DNA of 55,466 bases from Asticcacaulis biprosthecium C19 (GTDB taxonomy: Bacteria; Pseudomonadota; Alphaproteobacteria; Caulobacterales; Caulobacteraceae): positions 170,321 through 225,786 of the forward strand of contig NZ_GL883081.1 in NCBI RefSeq assembly GCF_000204015.1, given 5' to 3'. The translations under genes and the position numbers were made by a program. This document shows positions 16,965 through 25,291 of the stretch, in pieces (position 1 is the stretch's first letter; every line of letters starts with the position of its first letter). The notes under the pieces were generated by a model. It was given only the letters and a program-made list of their open reading frames with translations, was not told where the DNA came from and searched no databases.

Positions 16965-18086
16965 TTACGCTTCTTCTTCGGCCGGCATGCCGGCAGCGGC
17001 CCGCACGCGGGTGATCAGTTCTTCCATCTTCTGGGCCTGTTCGGCGCCTTTGAAGGCAGCATATTCGCATTTTGCCAGGATATCAGCGGGCGGGAAGATA
17101 ATAGGATTGTTCTTGTAGTCGTCTGGCATCAGTGCCTTGGCCGCCAGGTTCGGCGTCCCGTACTTGATCTGGGTCGCGATCTTGGCGCCGGCTTCGGCGT
17201 CCAGAAGGTAGTTGATGAAGGCGTGAGCCTCATCGGGGTTCGGCGCATCAGCCGGAATCGCCAGGGTGTCCGAATTGAACTGCGAGCCTTCGACCGGCAC
17301 GACGAAATCGAAATTGGGCTTCTTGGCCTTAAGTTGCGCAAGGTCGCCATTGTATTCGATAACAATATCGACCTCTTCGTCCTCCAGAAGAAGTTGGCCG
17401 TCGTCATTGTGGAACTTCAGGATATTGCCTGCCTTAACCTGCTTGGTCAGCACAGCCTCGACCTCGGCCAGGACCTTGTCGTCGATGGCATTGACGCTGT
17501 AGCCGAGATACTTGGCGCACAGGCGGACCAGATCGCCGGATTCCGACAGCCAGGCGATTTTCTTCTTGTAGGCGTCCGAAGCGAACACCCACTTCCATGA
17601 ATTCGGGATCTGGCCGTCCTTGATCTTCGCGCTGTTGTAGCCGATGCCCAGCAGCAGCCAGGTATAGGGCATGGAAAACTTGCGCCCCGGATCGTAATCG
17701 GGGTTGAGGAAGGAGGGATCGATGTTCTTGATATTTGGGATCTTGGTGTGATCCAGCGCCTTCAACAGGTTCGCCTGACTCAGGCGGCTGACGAAGTCGT
17801 TCGATGGCACGATAACATCGTAGCCGGAATTACCCTGTTTGATCTTGGCGAACAGTTCGTCATTGCTGGCGAACAGGCTCATATTGACTTCGACGCCGTT
17901 GGCTGCCTTGAAGTCATCCAGAGTCGTCGGCCCGATATAGGTATCCCAGTTGTAGAAGTTGATCTTTTTCCCGGCCGGCTTTTGCGCATCGCACCCTGCC
18001 AGCCCAGTGAAGCTGATACCCACCGCAGCGGCGCCCGTGGCGGCCAGGATGGAACGACGTGACATAATCGAACGATTGGCACTCAT
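16965..18086 (-). CDS. potF: Putrescine-binding protein, probable Tat-exported lipoprotein
   Basis: A 373-residue periplasmic solute-binding protein of the PotD/PotF family. The signal has a twin arginine (MSRRSILAATG) and ends in a lipobox LAGC with Cys32, so the protein is probably lipid-anchored after Tat export; this is a variation on soluble E. coli PotF. The mature region starts with the family segment NFYNWDTYIGP and contains LFASNDELFAKIKQGNSGYDVIVPS and the MPYTWLLLGIGYN strand. AAGGAGA about 8 bases upstream fixes the ATG at 18086. The gene has its own operator upstream (18176-18185) and leads the potFHIG-GNAT-puuD unit. Confidence 0.93.
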   Translation of the reverse strand: MSANRSIMSRRSILAATGAAAVGISFTGLAGCDAQKPAGKKINFYNWDTYIGPTTLDDFKAANGVEVNMSLFASNDELFAKIKQGNSGYDVIVPSNDFVSRLSQANLLKALDHTKIPNIKNIDPSFLNPDYDPGRKFSMPYTWLLLGIGYNSAKIKDGQIPNSWKWVFASDAYKKKIAWLSESGDLVRLCAKYLGYSVNAIDDKVLAEVEAVLTKQVKAGNILKFHNDDGQLLLEDEEVDIVIEYNGDLAQLKAKKPNFDFVVPVEGSQFNSDTLAIPADAPNPDEAHAFINYLLDAEAGAKIATQIKYGTPNLAAKALMPDDYKNNPIIFPPADILAKCEYAAFKGAEQAQKMEELITRVRAAAGMPAEEEA

Positions 18087-18175
18087 GGACCTGTCTCCTT
18101 GTGAAGCTGCAGCCGAAATCCGCCTAAGACGATACGCCAGAGGAATACGGGATTAACAACCTGTCAATCCCCAAA

Positions 18176-18185
18176 TGTGATCACA
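18176..18185. promoter_or_regulatory. Palindromic operator 3 (potF promoter)
   Basis: The ten-base core TGTGATCACA lies 90 bases upstream of potF, in the 135-base gap between the second glutamine synthetase-like gene and potF. The flanks are less symmetrical than in operators 1 and 2. Confidence 0.75.
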
Positions 18186-18221
18186 ACACGGACGAAACGT
18201 ATTTTCTCGCAATTGCGTGCT

Positions 18222-19628
18222 TTATGCGTTGCGCAGATACCAGTCGTAATCCAGCGACGTAATCTCTTCGTAGAAGCGCGCTTGCTCGGTGCGCTTGACC
18301 TTGACGTACATGTCGACGAAGCGGTCGCCGAGATAGTCGCGCAGAACTGCGGACTTGTCGAGATAGTCGACAGCGGCGAACCAGTTGGTCGGCAAGGTCG
18401 CCCCGGTTTCCGCCGCGACGGCATAGCCGTTGCCGACCACGGCCGGGCCGGGATCAGTCTTATGCGAAATGCCGTAATGGGCGCAGGCCAGGATAGCGGC
18501 CAGGACCAGATAGGGATTGCCATCGGCGCCAGCGACACGGTGCTCGACGTGTCGCGTATGGGCCGGCCCGGCGGTGACGCGCAATGACACGGTACGATTA
18601 TTCACCCCCCAGGTCAGGCCGACCGGGGCATAGGAATTGGCCTTGAAACGCTTGTAGCTGTTGGCACCGGGCGCCAAAATACCCATCACGTCGGCCAGGT
18701 GATCCTTCATGCCGCCGATCATGTTCAGCAACAGCGGCGATCCTTGCGGATCGGCGTCAGCGCACAGGTTTTTTCCGTCCTTGTCGGCAACACTGATATG
18801 GACGTGGAAGCCCGAACCGGCGCGGTCGGCCCAGGGCTTGGCCATAAAGGTCGCTTCGATACCCAGCGACAGAGCTACACCCTTGGCCAGGCGCTTGTAC
18901 ATCACCGCGTCGTCTGCAGCGCGCAGGGCATCTGGTTTGTGTTTCAAGGTCAGTTCGACCTGGCCCGGCGCGAATTCGGAAATGGCGCCTTCCAGCGGAA
19001 TGTTCTGGATGTCGGCGGTTTCCCAAAGCTGCCGGAAGAAATCACCGTGGGCTTCGATCTCGGGCAGGCCGTAAACCTGGATGCCCTTCGGGGTCTCTCC
19101 CGTCGTAAAGCTGGTCGCCGGCAACAGTTCCCCGTCATGGCCGCGCTCGATATCGACGAGATAATATTCCAGTTCGCACGCTACCACCGGGGTCAGGCCG
19201 TCGGCTGCGTATCGGTCCAGCACCCTTTGCAGCACATGACGCGGATCGAGGTCGTTGGGCGTGCCGTCCAGTTCGTACAGCGACAACATGACCTGACCGA
19301 CATCGTGACCCAACCACGGCGCCGGCACCAGGGTGCCCGGAACCGGCCGTGCCACGCGATCGGCGTCACCGTCTTCCCAGACCAACCCGGTGTCCTCACA
19401 ATCGGCGCCCAGGGTGTCGACCACCAGGATCGAGCCTGGCAGGAAGCGGCCATATTCGTAGATCGGCAACAGTTCATGGCGGCGCAGGCGCTTGCCCCGC
19501 GGCACGCCGGTCATCGAGGTGAACAGGATCTCGAAATAGACGATGTGCGGGTGGGCATCGAGGAAGGCCTTAGCCTCTTCAACGGTAGCGACCATGGGGT
19601 GCGGTGGAAAATGCGGTGCTTGACTCAT
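18222..19628 (-). CDS. Second gamma-glutamylpolyamine synthetase (PuuA-like)
   Basis: A 468-residue glutamine synthetase-family ligase, a distant paralogue of the PuuA at 5718-7139. Family elements seen include CELEYYLVD, the GQVELTLKHKPDALRAADDAVMYKR region, FMAKPWADRAGSGFHVHIS, WGVNNRTVSLRV, and VEHRVAGADGNPYLVLAAIL. It may glutamylate putrescine, another polyamine or a different amine. The start is decided by a strong AAGGAGG 6 bases before the ATG at 19628, which also overlaps the stop of a 28-codon leader (ATGA). The next upstream gene is a class III aminotransferase in the same puuC-gabD operon. Confidence 0.87.
   Translation of the reverse strand: MSQAPHFPPHPMVATVEEAKAFLDAHPHIVYFEILFTSMTGVPRGKRLRRHELLPIYEYGRFLPGSILVVDTLGADCEDTGLVWEDGDADRVARPVPGTLVPAPWLGHDVGQVMLSLYELDGTPNDLDPRHVLQRVLDRYAADGLTPVVACELEYYLVDIERGHDGELLPATSFTTGETPKGIQVYGLPEIEAHGDFFRQLWETADIQNIPLEGAISEFAPGQVELTLKHKPDALRAADDAVMYKRLAKGVALSLGIEATFMAKPWADRAGSGFHVHISVADKDGKNLCADADPQGSPLLLNMIGGMKDHLADVMGILAPGANSYKRFKANSYAPVGLTWGVNNRTVSLRVTAGPAHTRHVEHRVAGADGNPYLVLAAILACAHYGISHKTDPGPAVVGNGYAVAAETGATLPTNWFAAVDYLDKSAVLRDYLGDRFVDMYVKVKRTEQARFYEEITSLDYDWYLRNA
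19584..19607 (-). repeat. 24-base direct repeat, copy 1 (inside the ligase gene)
   Basis: An exact 24-base repeat of 19679-19702, offset by 95 bases. It encodes PPHPMVAT near the N-terminus of the second ligase. See the leader ORF entry. Confidence 0.9.
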
Positions 19629-19711
19629 CGCGAGCCTCCTTTTTTGGTGTGCGCTAACGCTTCGCTCCTTGAGCGCAAGGTAGCGACCATGGGGTGCGGT
19701 GGCAGGCTCAT
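19625..19711 (-). CDS. 28-codon coupled leader ORF made by local duplication
   Basis: The frame starts with an ATG overlapping the stop of the upstream aminotransferase (ATGA), encodes 28 residues beginning MSLPPHPMVAT, and ends in a TGA that overlaps the ATG of the ligase gene. Its first part duplicates the N-terminal coding sequence of the ligase (MSQAPHFPPHPMVAT), sharing a 24-base exact repeat. The most economical explanation is that the original ligase start lay here, and that a short duplication put the gene out of frame and created a new start with a better Shine-Dalgarno. It may now serve only to couple translation. Confidence 0.7.
   Translation of the reverse strand: MSLPPHPMVATLRSRSEALAHTKKGGSR
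19679..19702 (-). repeat. 24-base direct repeat, copy 2 (inside the leader ORF)
   Basis: Exact copy of 19584-19607. Identity ends abruptly at both borders, and the distance of 95 bases is not a multiple of three, so the two copies are read in different frames relative to the ligase gene. Confidence 0.9.
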
Positions 19712-21039
19712 GAGAATTCCCTGTAATGGTGCCCAAAGGCGTCGACGGCGTCGACCAGCCGGTCGATAGCCTGAGTCTGCGTTTGCGGCGAGATGAGCAT
19801 CATATTGTGGAACGGCGCAATCAAAACGCCGCGGTTGATCAGAAACAGATGAAAAGCGTCCAGCAGGTCGTGGTCGAGGAAGCGGCGCATGTCCTGGGCA
19901 TTGCGCGGCCGCTCCGGTGCAAAGACCAGCTCGACCCGGGCGCCGACATGAACCGTGCACCACGGCAGGTCAGCAGTCACGCGATCAAGGCCGGCAACAA
20001 GATACTCAGCTCCGGAAAGCATGCGATCATAGGCCGGCTGGGTGGCGATCTGCGTCAGCACCGTATGGATCGCGCGCATGACCAAGGCATTGCCGGACAG
20101 GGTCGTGCCGATCCCCGACTGTCCGGGACCAATCCGCGCCTGGGCCTCGTCCATGCGGGCCGCAACCTCAGACGTCACACCCCAGACAGCCGCGGGAATC
20201 CCCCCGGCGATGGCCTTGCCGACGACAAACATATCAGGCTTGAGGCCATTCGCGATACAATAGCCGCCCGGCGCCGACGAGAGGGTATGGGTCTCATCCA
20301 TCACCAACAACGCACCGCGCCGCGTGCAAAGATCACGAAGAGCCTCCAGATATCCGGCGTCGGGCCGGATCATGCCGCAGTTGGTCATGACCGGCTCAGC
20401 CAGGACGGCAGCGATATCGCCTGTCGCGAGAGCCGCTTCCAGTGCCGGCAGATCGTTGAAAGGGACAACCGTCGTCGTCCTTGTCTGGTCGTGGACCTGG
20501 CCGATCAGGCCCGCCTTGTTGGACGGCACGCCGTCATAGAGGGCAACAAAACAGTCTTCGACCATGCCATGATAACAGCCGTCAAAGACCAGGATCCGGT
20601 CGCGCCCGGTGATCGCGCGCGCCCAGCGGATCACCGCCCTATTGGCGTCCGATGCCGTCGTCGCCACCTGCCACTGGTCCATGGCAAAGCGTTCGCGCAA
20701 CAAATCGCCAACCACATTGGTCAGCGGCATGGGCAGCATATAGCCGACCCCCCGCCCTGCTTGGTCGGCGATGGCGTCTGTAAGTTCCGCCCTCGCATGG
20801 CCAAACATGGACGGCGTATCGCCAAGGCAGAAATCGTCGTAGGTGACGCCATCGACATCGGTCAGGGTGGCGCCGGAAGCAGACTTCACAAATATCGGAA
20901 ACGGTGACGCCCAGTCGCGCATCCAGTGCATAGGCACGCCCCCGCGCCACGCCGAAGCCTGTTCAGACAAGGCTTTCGACAGCGAATGCGCCGACGCGAA
21001 CACTTCGCGTTGTTGCGAAATGAAGTCCTGTAAGGTCAA
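19708..21039 (-). CDS. Class III aminotransferase, glutamate-1-semialdehyde aminomutase-like
   Basis: A 443-residue PLP enzyme of the GSA aminomutase branch. Seen are the substrate-entry segment TYDDFCLGDTPSMFGH, the phosphate-binding TTASDANRAVIRWARAITGR, the aspartate of LLVMDETHTLSSAPGG and the Schiff-base lysine in MFVVGKAIAGGIPAAVWG. The location between gabD and a polyamine ligase suggests it transaminates a polyamine-derived amine or GABA rather than making tetrapyrrole precursor, which is inference. The ATG overlaps the gabD stop (ATGA). Confidence 0.82.
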   Translation of the reverse strand: MTLQDFISQQREVFASAHSLSKALSEQASAWRGGVPMHWMRDWASPFPIFVKSASGATLTDVDGVTYDDFCLGDTPSMFGHARAELTDAIADQAGRGVGYMLPMPLTNVVGDLLRERFAMDQWQVATTASDANRAVIRWARAITGRDRILVFDGCYHGMVEDCFVALYDGVPSNKAGLIGQVHDQTRTTTVVPFNDLPALEAALATGDIAAVLAEPVMTNCGMIRPDAGYLEALRDLCTRRGALLVMDETHTLSSAPGGYCIANGLKPDMFVVGKAIAGGIPAAVWGVTSEVAARMDEAQARIGPGQSGIGTTLSGNALVMRAIHTVLTQIATQPAYDRMLSGAEYLVAGLDRVTADLPWCTVHVGARVELVFAPERPRNAQDMRRFLDHDLLDAFHLFLINRGVLIAPFHNMMLISPQTQTQAIDRLVDAVDAFGHHYREFS

Positions 21040-22478
21040 ATGTCCCCCAACCCACCGTAGGAGATGTATTTGATGTTGAGGTATTCCTCCATGCCTTCAA
21101 TGGCGCCTTCGCGGCCAATGCCGGATTCCTTGACACCGCCGAACGGCGTAACCTCGGTCGAGATAATCCCGTCGTTCATGCCGACCATGCCGTACTCCAG
21201 ATGCGCCGCCACGCGCATGGCGCGGCCGATATCGCGGGTATAGGCATAGGCGGCCAGACCGAACGGCGTGTCGTTGGCCAGGCGGATCGCTTCGTCTTCG
21301 GTGTCGAACTTGAAGAGCGGCGCGACGGGGCCGAAGATCTCGACGTCGAAAATCTCCATGTCGCGCGTCACACCGGTTAGAACGCTTCCCTCATAGAACA
21401 GGTCGTGCGCCTTGCCGCCGGTCTCGACCTTGGCGCCCTTGGCGACGGCACCGTCTACCAGGTGCTGCACCTTGTCGATGGCCTTCTGGTTGATCAGCGG
21501 CCCCAAGGTCGCATCGTCCTGCCAGCCAGGTTCCAGCTTCATCGCCTTGACCTTATCGACCAGAGCCGCCGCAAACCGGTCATAGATGCCGGCCTGGACC
21601 AGGATACGGTTGGCGCAGACGCAGGTCTGGCCGGAATTGCGGTACTTCGACGCCAGTACGCCTTCGATCGCGGCATCGATATCGGCGTCGTCGAACACCA
21701 GGAATGGCGCATTGCCGCCCAGTTCCATCGACACCTTTTTCATGGTCGGCGCACAGGCGGCATAAAGCAGCTTGCCGACCGGAGTCGAACCGGTAAAGCT
21801 CAGCTTTTTGATCCTCGGGTCCGACGTCATGACCTCCCCGACTTCCTTGGCCTTGACCGAGGTGATCATCGAAATTACGCCATCCGGGATGCCAGCCTGC
21901 TTCGCCAGCAAAAACAGAGCCAGGGCCGACAACGGTGTCTCTTCCGACGGCTTGATCACGACGGTACAACCCGCCGCCAGGGCCGGCGCCACCTTGCGCG
22001 TGATCATTGAAATCGGGAAGTTCCACGGCGTGATCGCGGCACAGACCCCGACCGGCTGACGGATGGTCTGCAGGTGCTTGCCCGGCAGGGTCGCCGGAAT
22101 GGTGCGGCCATAGGCGCGCTTGGCCTCTTCGGCAAACCATTCGATGAAGGACGCGCCATAGGCAACTTCCCCGCGCGTCTCCTTCAGCACCCTGCCCTGC
22201 TCCAGGGTGACCAGAAGCGCCAGTTCCTCCTGATGCGCCAAAACCAGACTGTTCCAGTTTTTGAGAAGGATTGAGCGTTGCTTGGCAGGCTGGCGCGACC
22301 ACGCCGCAAAGGCCGCATCGGCTGCCGCGACCGCGGCGCGGGTTTCGTCGGCGCCGTGGGCCTGAACATAGCACAGTGGCTTGCCGGTCGCCGGGTTGAG
22401 CACGGCGAACCGATCGGGCGCCTGCTCCATAAAGATGAGATCGCCCAAAAGCGCGCGGTGTTTGTCAGTGAGTTGCAT
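21036..22478 (-). CDS. gabD: Succinate-semialdehyde dehydrogenase (GabD-type)
   Basis: A 480-residue NAD(P)-dependent aldehyde dehydrogenase. The catalytic Glu252 (MELGGNAP) and Cys286 (NSGQTCVCANR) are present, as are the cofactor segment TPWNFPISMITRK and the GSTPVGKLL loop. The extra cysteine two residues after the nucleophile is typical of GabD. It would oxidise succinate semialdehyde, made from GABA by transamination, to succinate. It starts 3 bases after the puuC stop and overlaps the following aminotransferase. Confidence 0.9.
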   Translation of the reverse strand: MQLTDKHRALLGDLIFMEQAPDRFAVLNPATGKPLCYVQAHGADETRAAVAAADAAFAAWSRQPAKQRSILLKNWNSLVLAHQEELALLVTLEQGRVLKETRGEVAYGASFIEWFAEEAKRAYGRTIPATLPGKHLQTIRQPVGVCAAITPWNFPISMITRKVAPALAAGCTVVIKPSEETPLSALALFLLAKQAGIPDGVISMITSVKAKEVGEVMTSDPRIKKLSFTGSTPVGKLLYAACAPTMKKVSMELGGNAPFLVFDDADIDAAIEGVLASKYRNSGQTCVCANRILVQAGIYDRFAAALVDKVKAMKLEPGWQDDATLGPLINQKAIDKVQHLVDGAVAKGAKVETGGKAHDLFYEGSVLTGVTRDMEIFDVEIFGPVAPLFKFDTEDEAIRLANDTPFGLAAYAYTRDIGRAMRVAAHLEYGMVGMNDGIISTEVTPFGGVKESGIGREGAIEGMEEYLNIKYISYGGLGDI

Positions 22479-22481
22479 AGA

Positions 22482-24002
22482 TCAGGCCTTGAAACTGATG
22501 CTGACCGCCTTGAGGTCGGCATATTTGTACAGCGCATGTAGCGACCGGTCGCGGCCGAAGCCCGACTGCTTCACGCCTCCGAACGGTGAGGTGATGTCGC
22601 AGGCGTCCCAGCCATTGACCCAGACCAGACCGGCCTTCAGCGCACTGGCCGCCCGCATGGCCCTGTTGATATTTGCGGTCCATACCCCCGACGCCAGCCC
22701 GAAGACGGTATCATTGGCGATTTTCAGTGCCTCGGCTTCGTCCTTGAAACTCAGGACCGAGAGAACCGGGCCGAACACCTCTTCCTGGGCCAGAACATTC
22801 TGTGGCGTAATGCCATCGATCAGCGAAGGTTCGACATAGAAGCCGCCGCTGTCGGCGTGAATCTGCTGACCGCCCATGATCAGACGGCCGCCTTCGGCCT
22901 GACCGCGCTCGATATATTCCAACGCCGTATGCATCTGCCGCGACGAGATCATGGCGCCGAATTGTGTTTTGGAATCAAAGGGATCGCCGACGCGGATCGA
23001 TTTGGCGACGGCGGCGACTTTGGCCACGAAGTCATCCTTGATGCTCTCTTCGACCAGCAGACGCGACGCGGCCGTACAGACCTGACCCTGGTTGTAGAAG
23101 ACGCCCCAGGCGGCATTGGCGGCGGCGGTATCGAGGTCATCACAATCGGCAAAGACGATCTGGGGCGACTTGCCGCCCAGTTCCAGCGACACGCGCTTCA
23201 GATTGCTGTCGGCCGAAGCCCGCATCAGGGTCCGCCCCACCGGCCCGGAACCGGTAAAGGTGATCATATCGACGTCCATATGTAGCGCCAGGGCCTGGCC
23301 GGCTTCGTGGCCCAGGCCGGTGACAACATTCCAAACGCCAGGCGGCACGCCGGCTTCCAAAGCGAGTTGCGCCGTATAGAGAGCCGTCATTGACGACAGT
23401 TCCGCCGGTTTCAGTACCACGCTGTTGCCCATGGCCAGGGCCGGTGCCACCTTCCACATCGCCATGTGCAACGGGAAGTTCCACGGCACGATGGCGCCAA
23501 TCACCCCTAAGGGCTCATGGACGACGTAGGACAGGCGGTCGCCCGGTGTCGGCGCGACTTCGCCATAGATCTTGTCGATGGCTTCGGCGTAGTAGCGCGT
23601 GCTCTGGATCGCCAGAGGAATATCGACATTGCGCGCGTCGGAAATAGGTTTGCCGGTGTCGAGGCTTTCCAGCAGGGCCAGGTTTTCGGCGTGTTCCGCC
23701 ATCAGGTCGGCCAGACGGTGCAAGATCTTCTTCTTGGCCTTGGGCGCCAGCTTGCGCCAGCGTCCATCCTCGAAAGCTGTACGGGCCGAGGCCACAGCTC
23801 GGTCGACATCGGCGCCATCGCAGGCGGCAATGCGGTTGATCAGGGTGCCGTCGCGCGACGACCGGTTGTCGAAGGTCCGGCCCGACGCCGAAGCCACTTC
23901 CTGGCCTTCAATCAGAGCCTTGTCAGGCTTGGCGATAGTGGCAACGGCCGCCAGGACACCGTCCAGCGAATCAACAGAGGTTTGCGGCGCGGAAACGGGC
24001 AT
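22482..24002 (-). CDS. puuC: Gamma-glutamyl-aminobutyraldehyde dehydrogenase (PuuC-type)
   Basis: A 506-residue aldehyde dehydrogenase with catalytic Glu274 (SLELGGKSP) and Cys309 (NQGQVCTAASR), plus the WNFPLHMAMWK cofactor segment. The N-terminal DGVLAAVATIAKPDKALIEGQEV region is characteristic of PuuC/aldehyde dehydrogenases acting on omega-amino aldehydes. It would oxidise the aldehydes produced by PuuB and by the putrescine aminotransferase. It is the first gene of a four-gene operon (puuC-gabD-aminotransferase-ligase), with AAGGA upstream of the ATG and an operator at 24019-24028 almost overlapping the ribosome-binding region. Confidence 0.9.
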   Translation of the reverse strand: MPVSAPQTSVDSLDGVLAAVATIAKPDKALIEGQEVASASGRTFDNRSSRDGTLINRIAACDGADVDRAVASARTAFEDGRWRKLAPKAKKKILHRLADLMAEHAENLALLESLDTGKPISDARNVDIPLAIQSTRYYAEAIDKIYGEVAPTPGDRLSYVVHEPLGVIGAIVPWNFPLHMAMWKVAPALAMGNSVVLKPAELSSMTALYTAQLALEAGVPPGVWNVVTGLGHEAGQALALHMDVDMITFTGSGPVGRTLMRASADSNLKRVSLELGGKSPQIVFADCDDLDTAAANAAWGVFYNQGQVCTAASRLLVEESIKDDFVAKVAAVAKSIRVGDPFDSKTQFGAMISSRQMHTALEYIERGQAEGGRLIMGGQQIHADSGGFYVEPSLIDGITPQNVLAQEEVFGPVLSVLSFKDEAEALKIANDTVFGLASGVWTANINRAMRAASALKAGLVWVNGWDACDITSPFGGVKQSGFGRDRSLHALYKYADLKAVSISFKA

Positions 24003-24018
24003 GGCGAAATCCTTGGCT

Positions 24019-24028
24019 TGTGATCACA
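24019..24028. promoter_or_regulatory. Palindromic operator 4 (puuC promoter)
   Basis: TGTGATCACA lies 17 bases upstream of the puuC ATG, between the puuC start and the stop of the repeat-protein gene at 24082. A site so close to the start would block transcription initiation or elongation. Confidence 0.75.
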
Positions 24029-24081
24029 CTTTACACACTGTGGACCCCGGCAAAGTCAAGCCGCACACGCTGGATTTGCGT

Positions 24082-24510
24082 TCACAGCTTGGTCAAATCT
24101 GGCGCCGGCTCTCCTTTTGCACGGGCAGCGGCTGTCAGGCGTACCCATTCGTGTTCGTCAGATGACAGACGCTCCAGCATCTCTACGGGCGCACTGGGGC
24201 TGCGGGCCATATCGAGCCGGATATAGGGATCAGGGTCGCGAGAGAACACCTCAATCAAATCTGGCGTCCTGTGAGTTAACCGCTTCGAAGCAACGCGAGC
24301 GCGGACGCGACGGTCAGGGTCGCATGCCAGAATACGCAAAATCTCGGCCGGTACGGTTCTATTATGAGCCACCCATTCTCGCATGTCTGGATAATCACGG
24401 ATAACATCGAGCCAAACTTCGATCGTCGCCGGTTCGACATGAGCACGTTCGTAGTCTTCCTGCTTGTCGGACGTGCGAAGCCTGACGAATTCGGCCGCCG
24501 TCGCGATCAC
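24082..24510 (-). CDS. Small HEAT/leucine-rich-variant repeat protein coupled to the regulator
   Basis: A 142-residue protein without signal peptide. From about residue 50 it has three degenerate repeats of 23-25 residues of the form P-x2-L...L-x-x-D-P-D-x-x-V/I-R (for example LACDPDRRVRARVA, FSRDPDPYIRLDMA, LSSDEHEWVRLTAA), as in HEAT or variant leucine-rich repeats that bind proteins. The GTG start overlaps the stop of the FCD regulator gene (GTGA), so both are cotranslated. It may bind the regulator or an enzyme of the pathway; function is not known. Confidence 0.75.
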   Translation of the reverse strand: MIATAAEFVRLRTSDKQEDYERAHVEPATIEVWLDVIRDYPDMREWVAHNRTVPAEILRILACDPDRRVRARVASKRLTHRTPDLIEVFSRDPDPYIRLDMARSPSAPVEMLERLSSDEHEWVRLTAAARAKGEPAPDLTKL

Positions 24511-25214
24511 TTGGCCCGCCGGCGCTTGGGTTCCGGTTCAGCGCGCGAACGAATAACGTCCAGCATCATCTCCATGCCTTCGCGAACATCCGACTGCATG
24601 GAGGCGCGAACGGCCTCCGGATCACCGCTTTCGAAGGCGGCGATCATGTCCTGGTGATGGTCCTTGGGCAGTTGCACCGTCCCCAGACGGCCGAAGACAA
24701 CCCGCATGAACGGTCCGACCTGCAGCCACAGGGTCCGTGCCAGGTCATAAAACAGGTCGGCATCGGCCTGGGCATAGATGCAGAAATGGAAATCCTGGTT
24801 GGCTTGCATATAGCCGCCGACATCGCCGCTCGACAAAGCCTTCATCAGCTTAGCGTCGTCGTCTCTCAGCCGGCGGATCGCATCCTTGGTCATGCGCGGC
24901 GTCGCCAGGGCAGCCAGTTCGGGTTCAACCCATTCGCGCGCCTTCGTCAATTGCAGGACTCGCTTTTCGGTCAGGTCCGGCACGCGTAAACGTTTGTTAG
25001 ACGGCTGTAATTCCAACGCTTTTTCAGCAATCAATCGCCGGACAGCCTCACGCACCGGCATGGGCGACACGCCGAGATTGGCGGCTAAGGTACGCAGTGA
25101 TACGGGGTTTAGGGGTGGGATCTGCCCCTTGATTAAGGCATCGGCCAGGGCGTCATAGACCTGGTCGTGGACTTTTGCATCCCCGCCCGCTGTGTCCAGA
25201 CTGACTACGCGCAT
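24507..25214 (-). CDS. GntR-family (FCD) transcriptional regulator of the polyamine island
   Basis: A 235-residue regulator with an N-terminal winged helix (about 15-80; SLRTLAANLGVSPMPVREAVRRLIAEKAL is the recognition region) and a C-terminal all-helical FCD ligand domain, with metal-ligand-like residues in NQDFHFCIY and LPKDHHQDMIAAF. Such regulators are usually repressors released by a pathway metabolite; a polyamine derivative is the likely effector here. It is divergent from a class III aminotransferase, and the shared palindrome TGTGATCACA lies between them, consistent with autoregulation. No PuuR-type regulator is seen in the window. Confidence 0.9.
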   Translation of the reverse strand: MRVVSLDTAGGDAKVHDQVYDALADALIKGQIPPLNPVSLRTLAANLGVSPMPVREAVRRLIAEKALELQPSNKRLRVPDLTEKRVLQLTKAREWVEPELAALATPRMTKDAIRRLRDDDAKLMKALSSGDVGGYMQANQDFHFCIYAQADADLFYDLARTLWLQVGPFMRVVFGRLGTVQLPKDHHQDMIAAFESGDPEAVRASMQSDVREGMEMMLDVIRSRAEPEPKRRRAK

Positions 25215-25249
25215 TTCCTTCGTCCTGCCTCTTGTATCGAACGCGTCGA

Positions 25250-25259
25250 TGTGATCACA
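25250..25259. promoter_or_regulatory. Palindromic operator 5 (regulator / aminotransferase intergenic)
   Basis: TGTGATCACA lies in the 77-base gap between the divergent FCD regulator (start 25214) and the aminotransferase (start 25292). It is the autoregulatory position expected for the cognate site of this regulator. Confidence 0.8.
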
Positions 25260-25291
25260 ATATACGCGCTTTCGCCGATAAGAGAACCACT

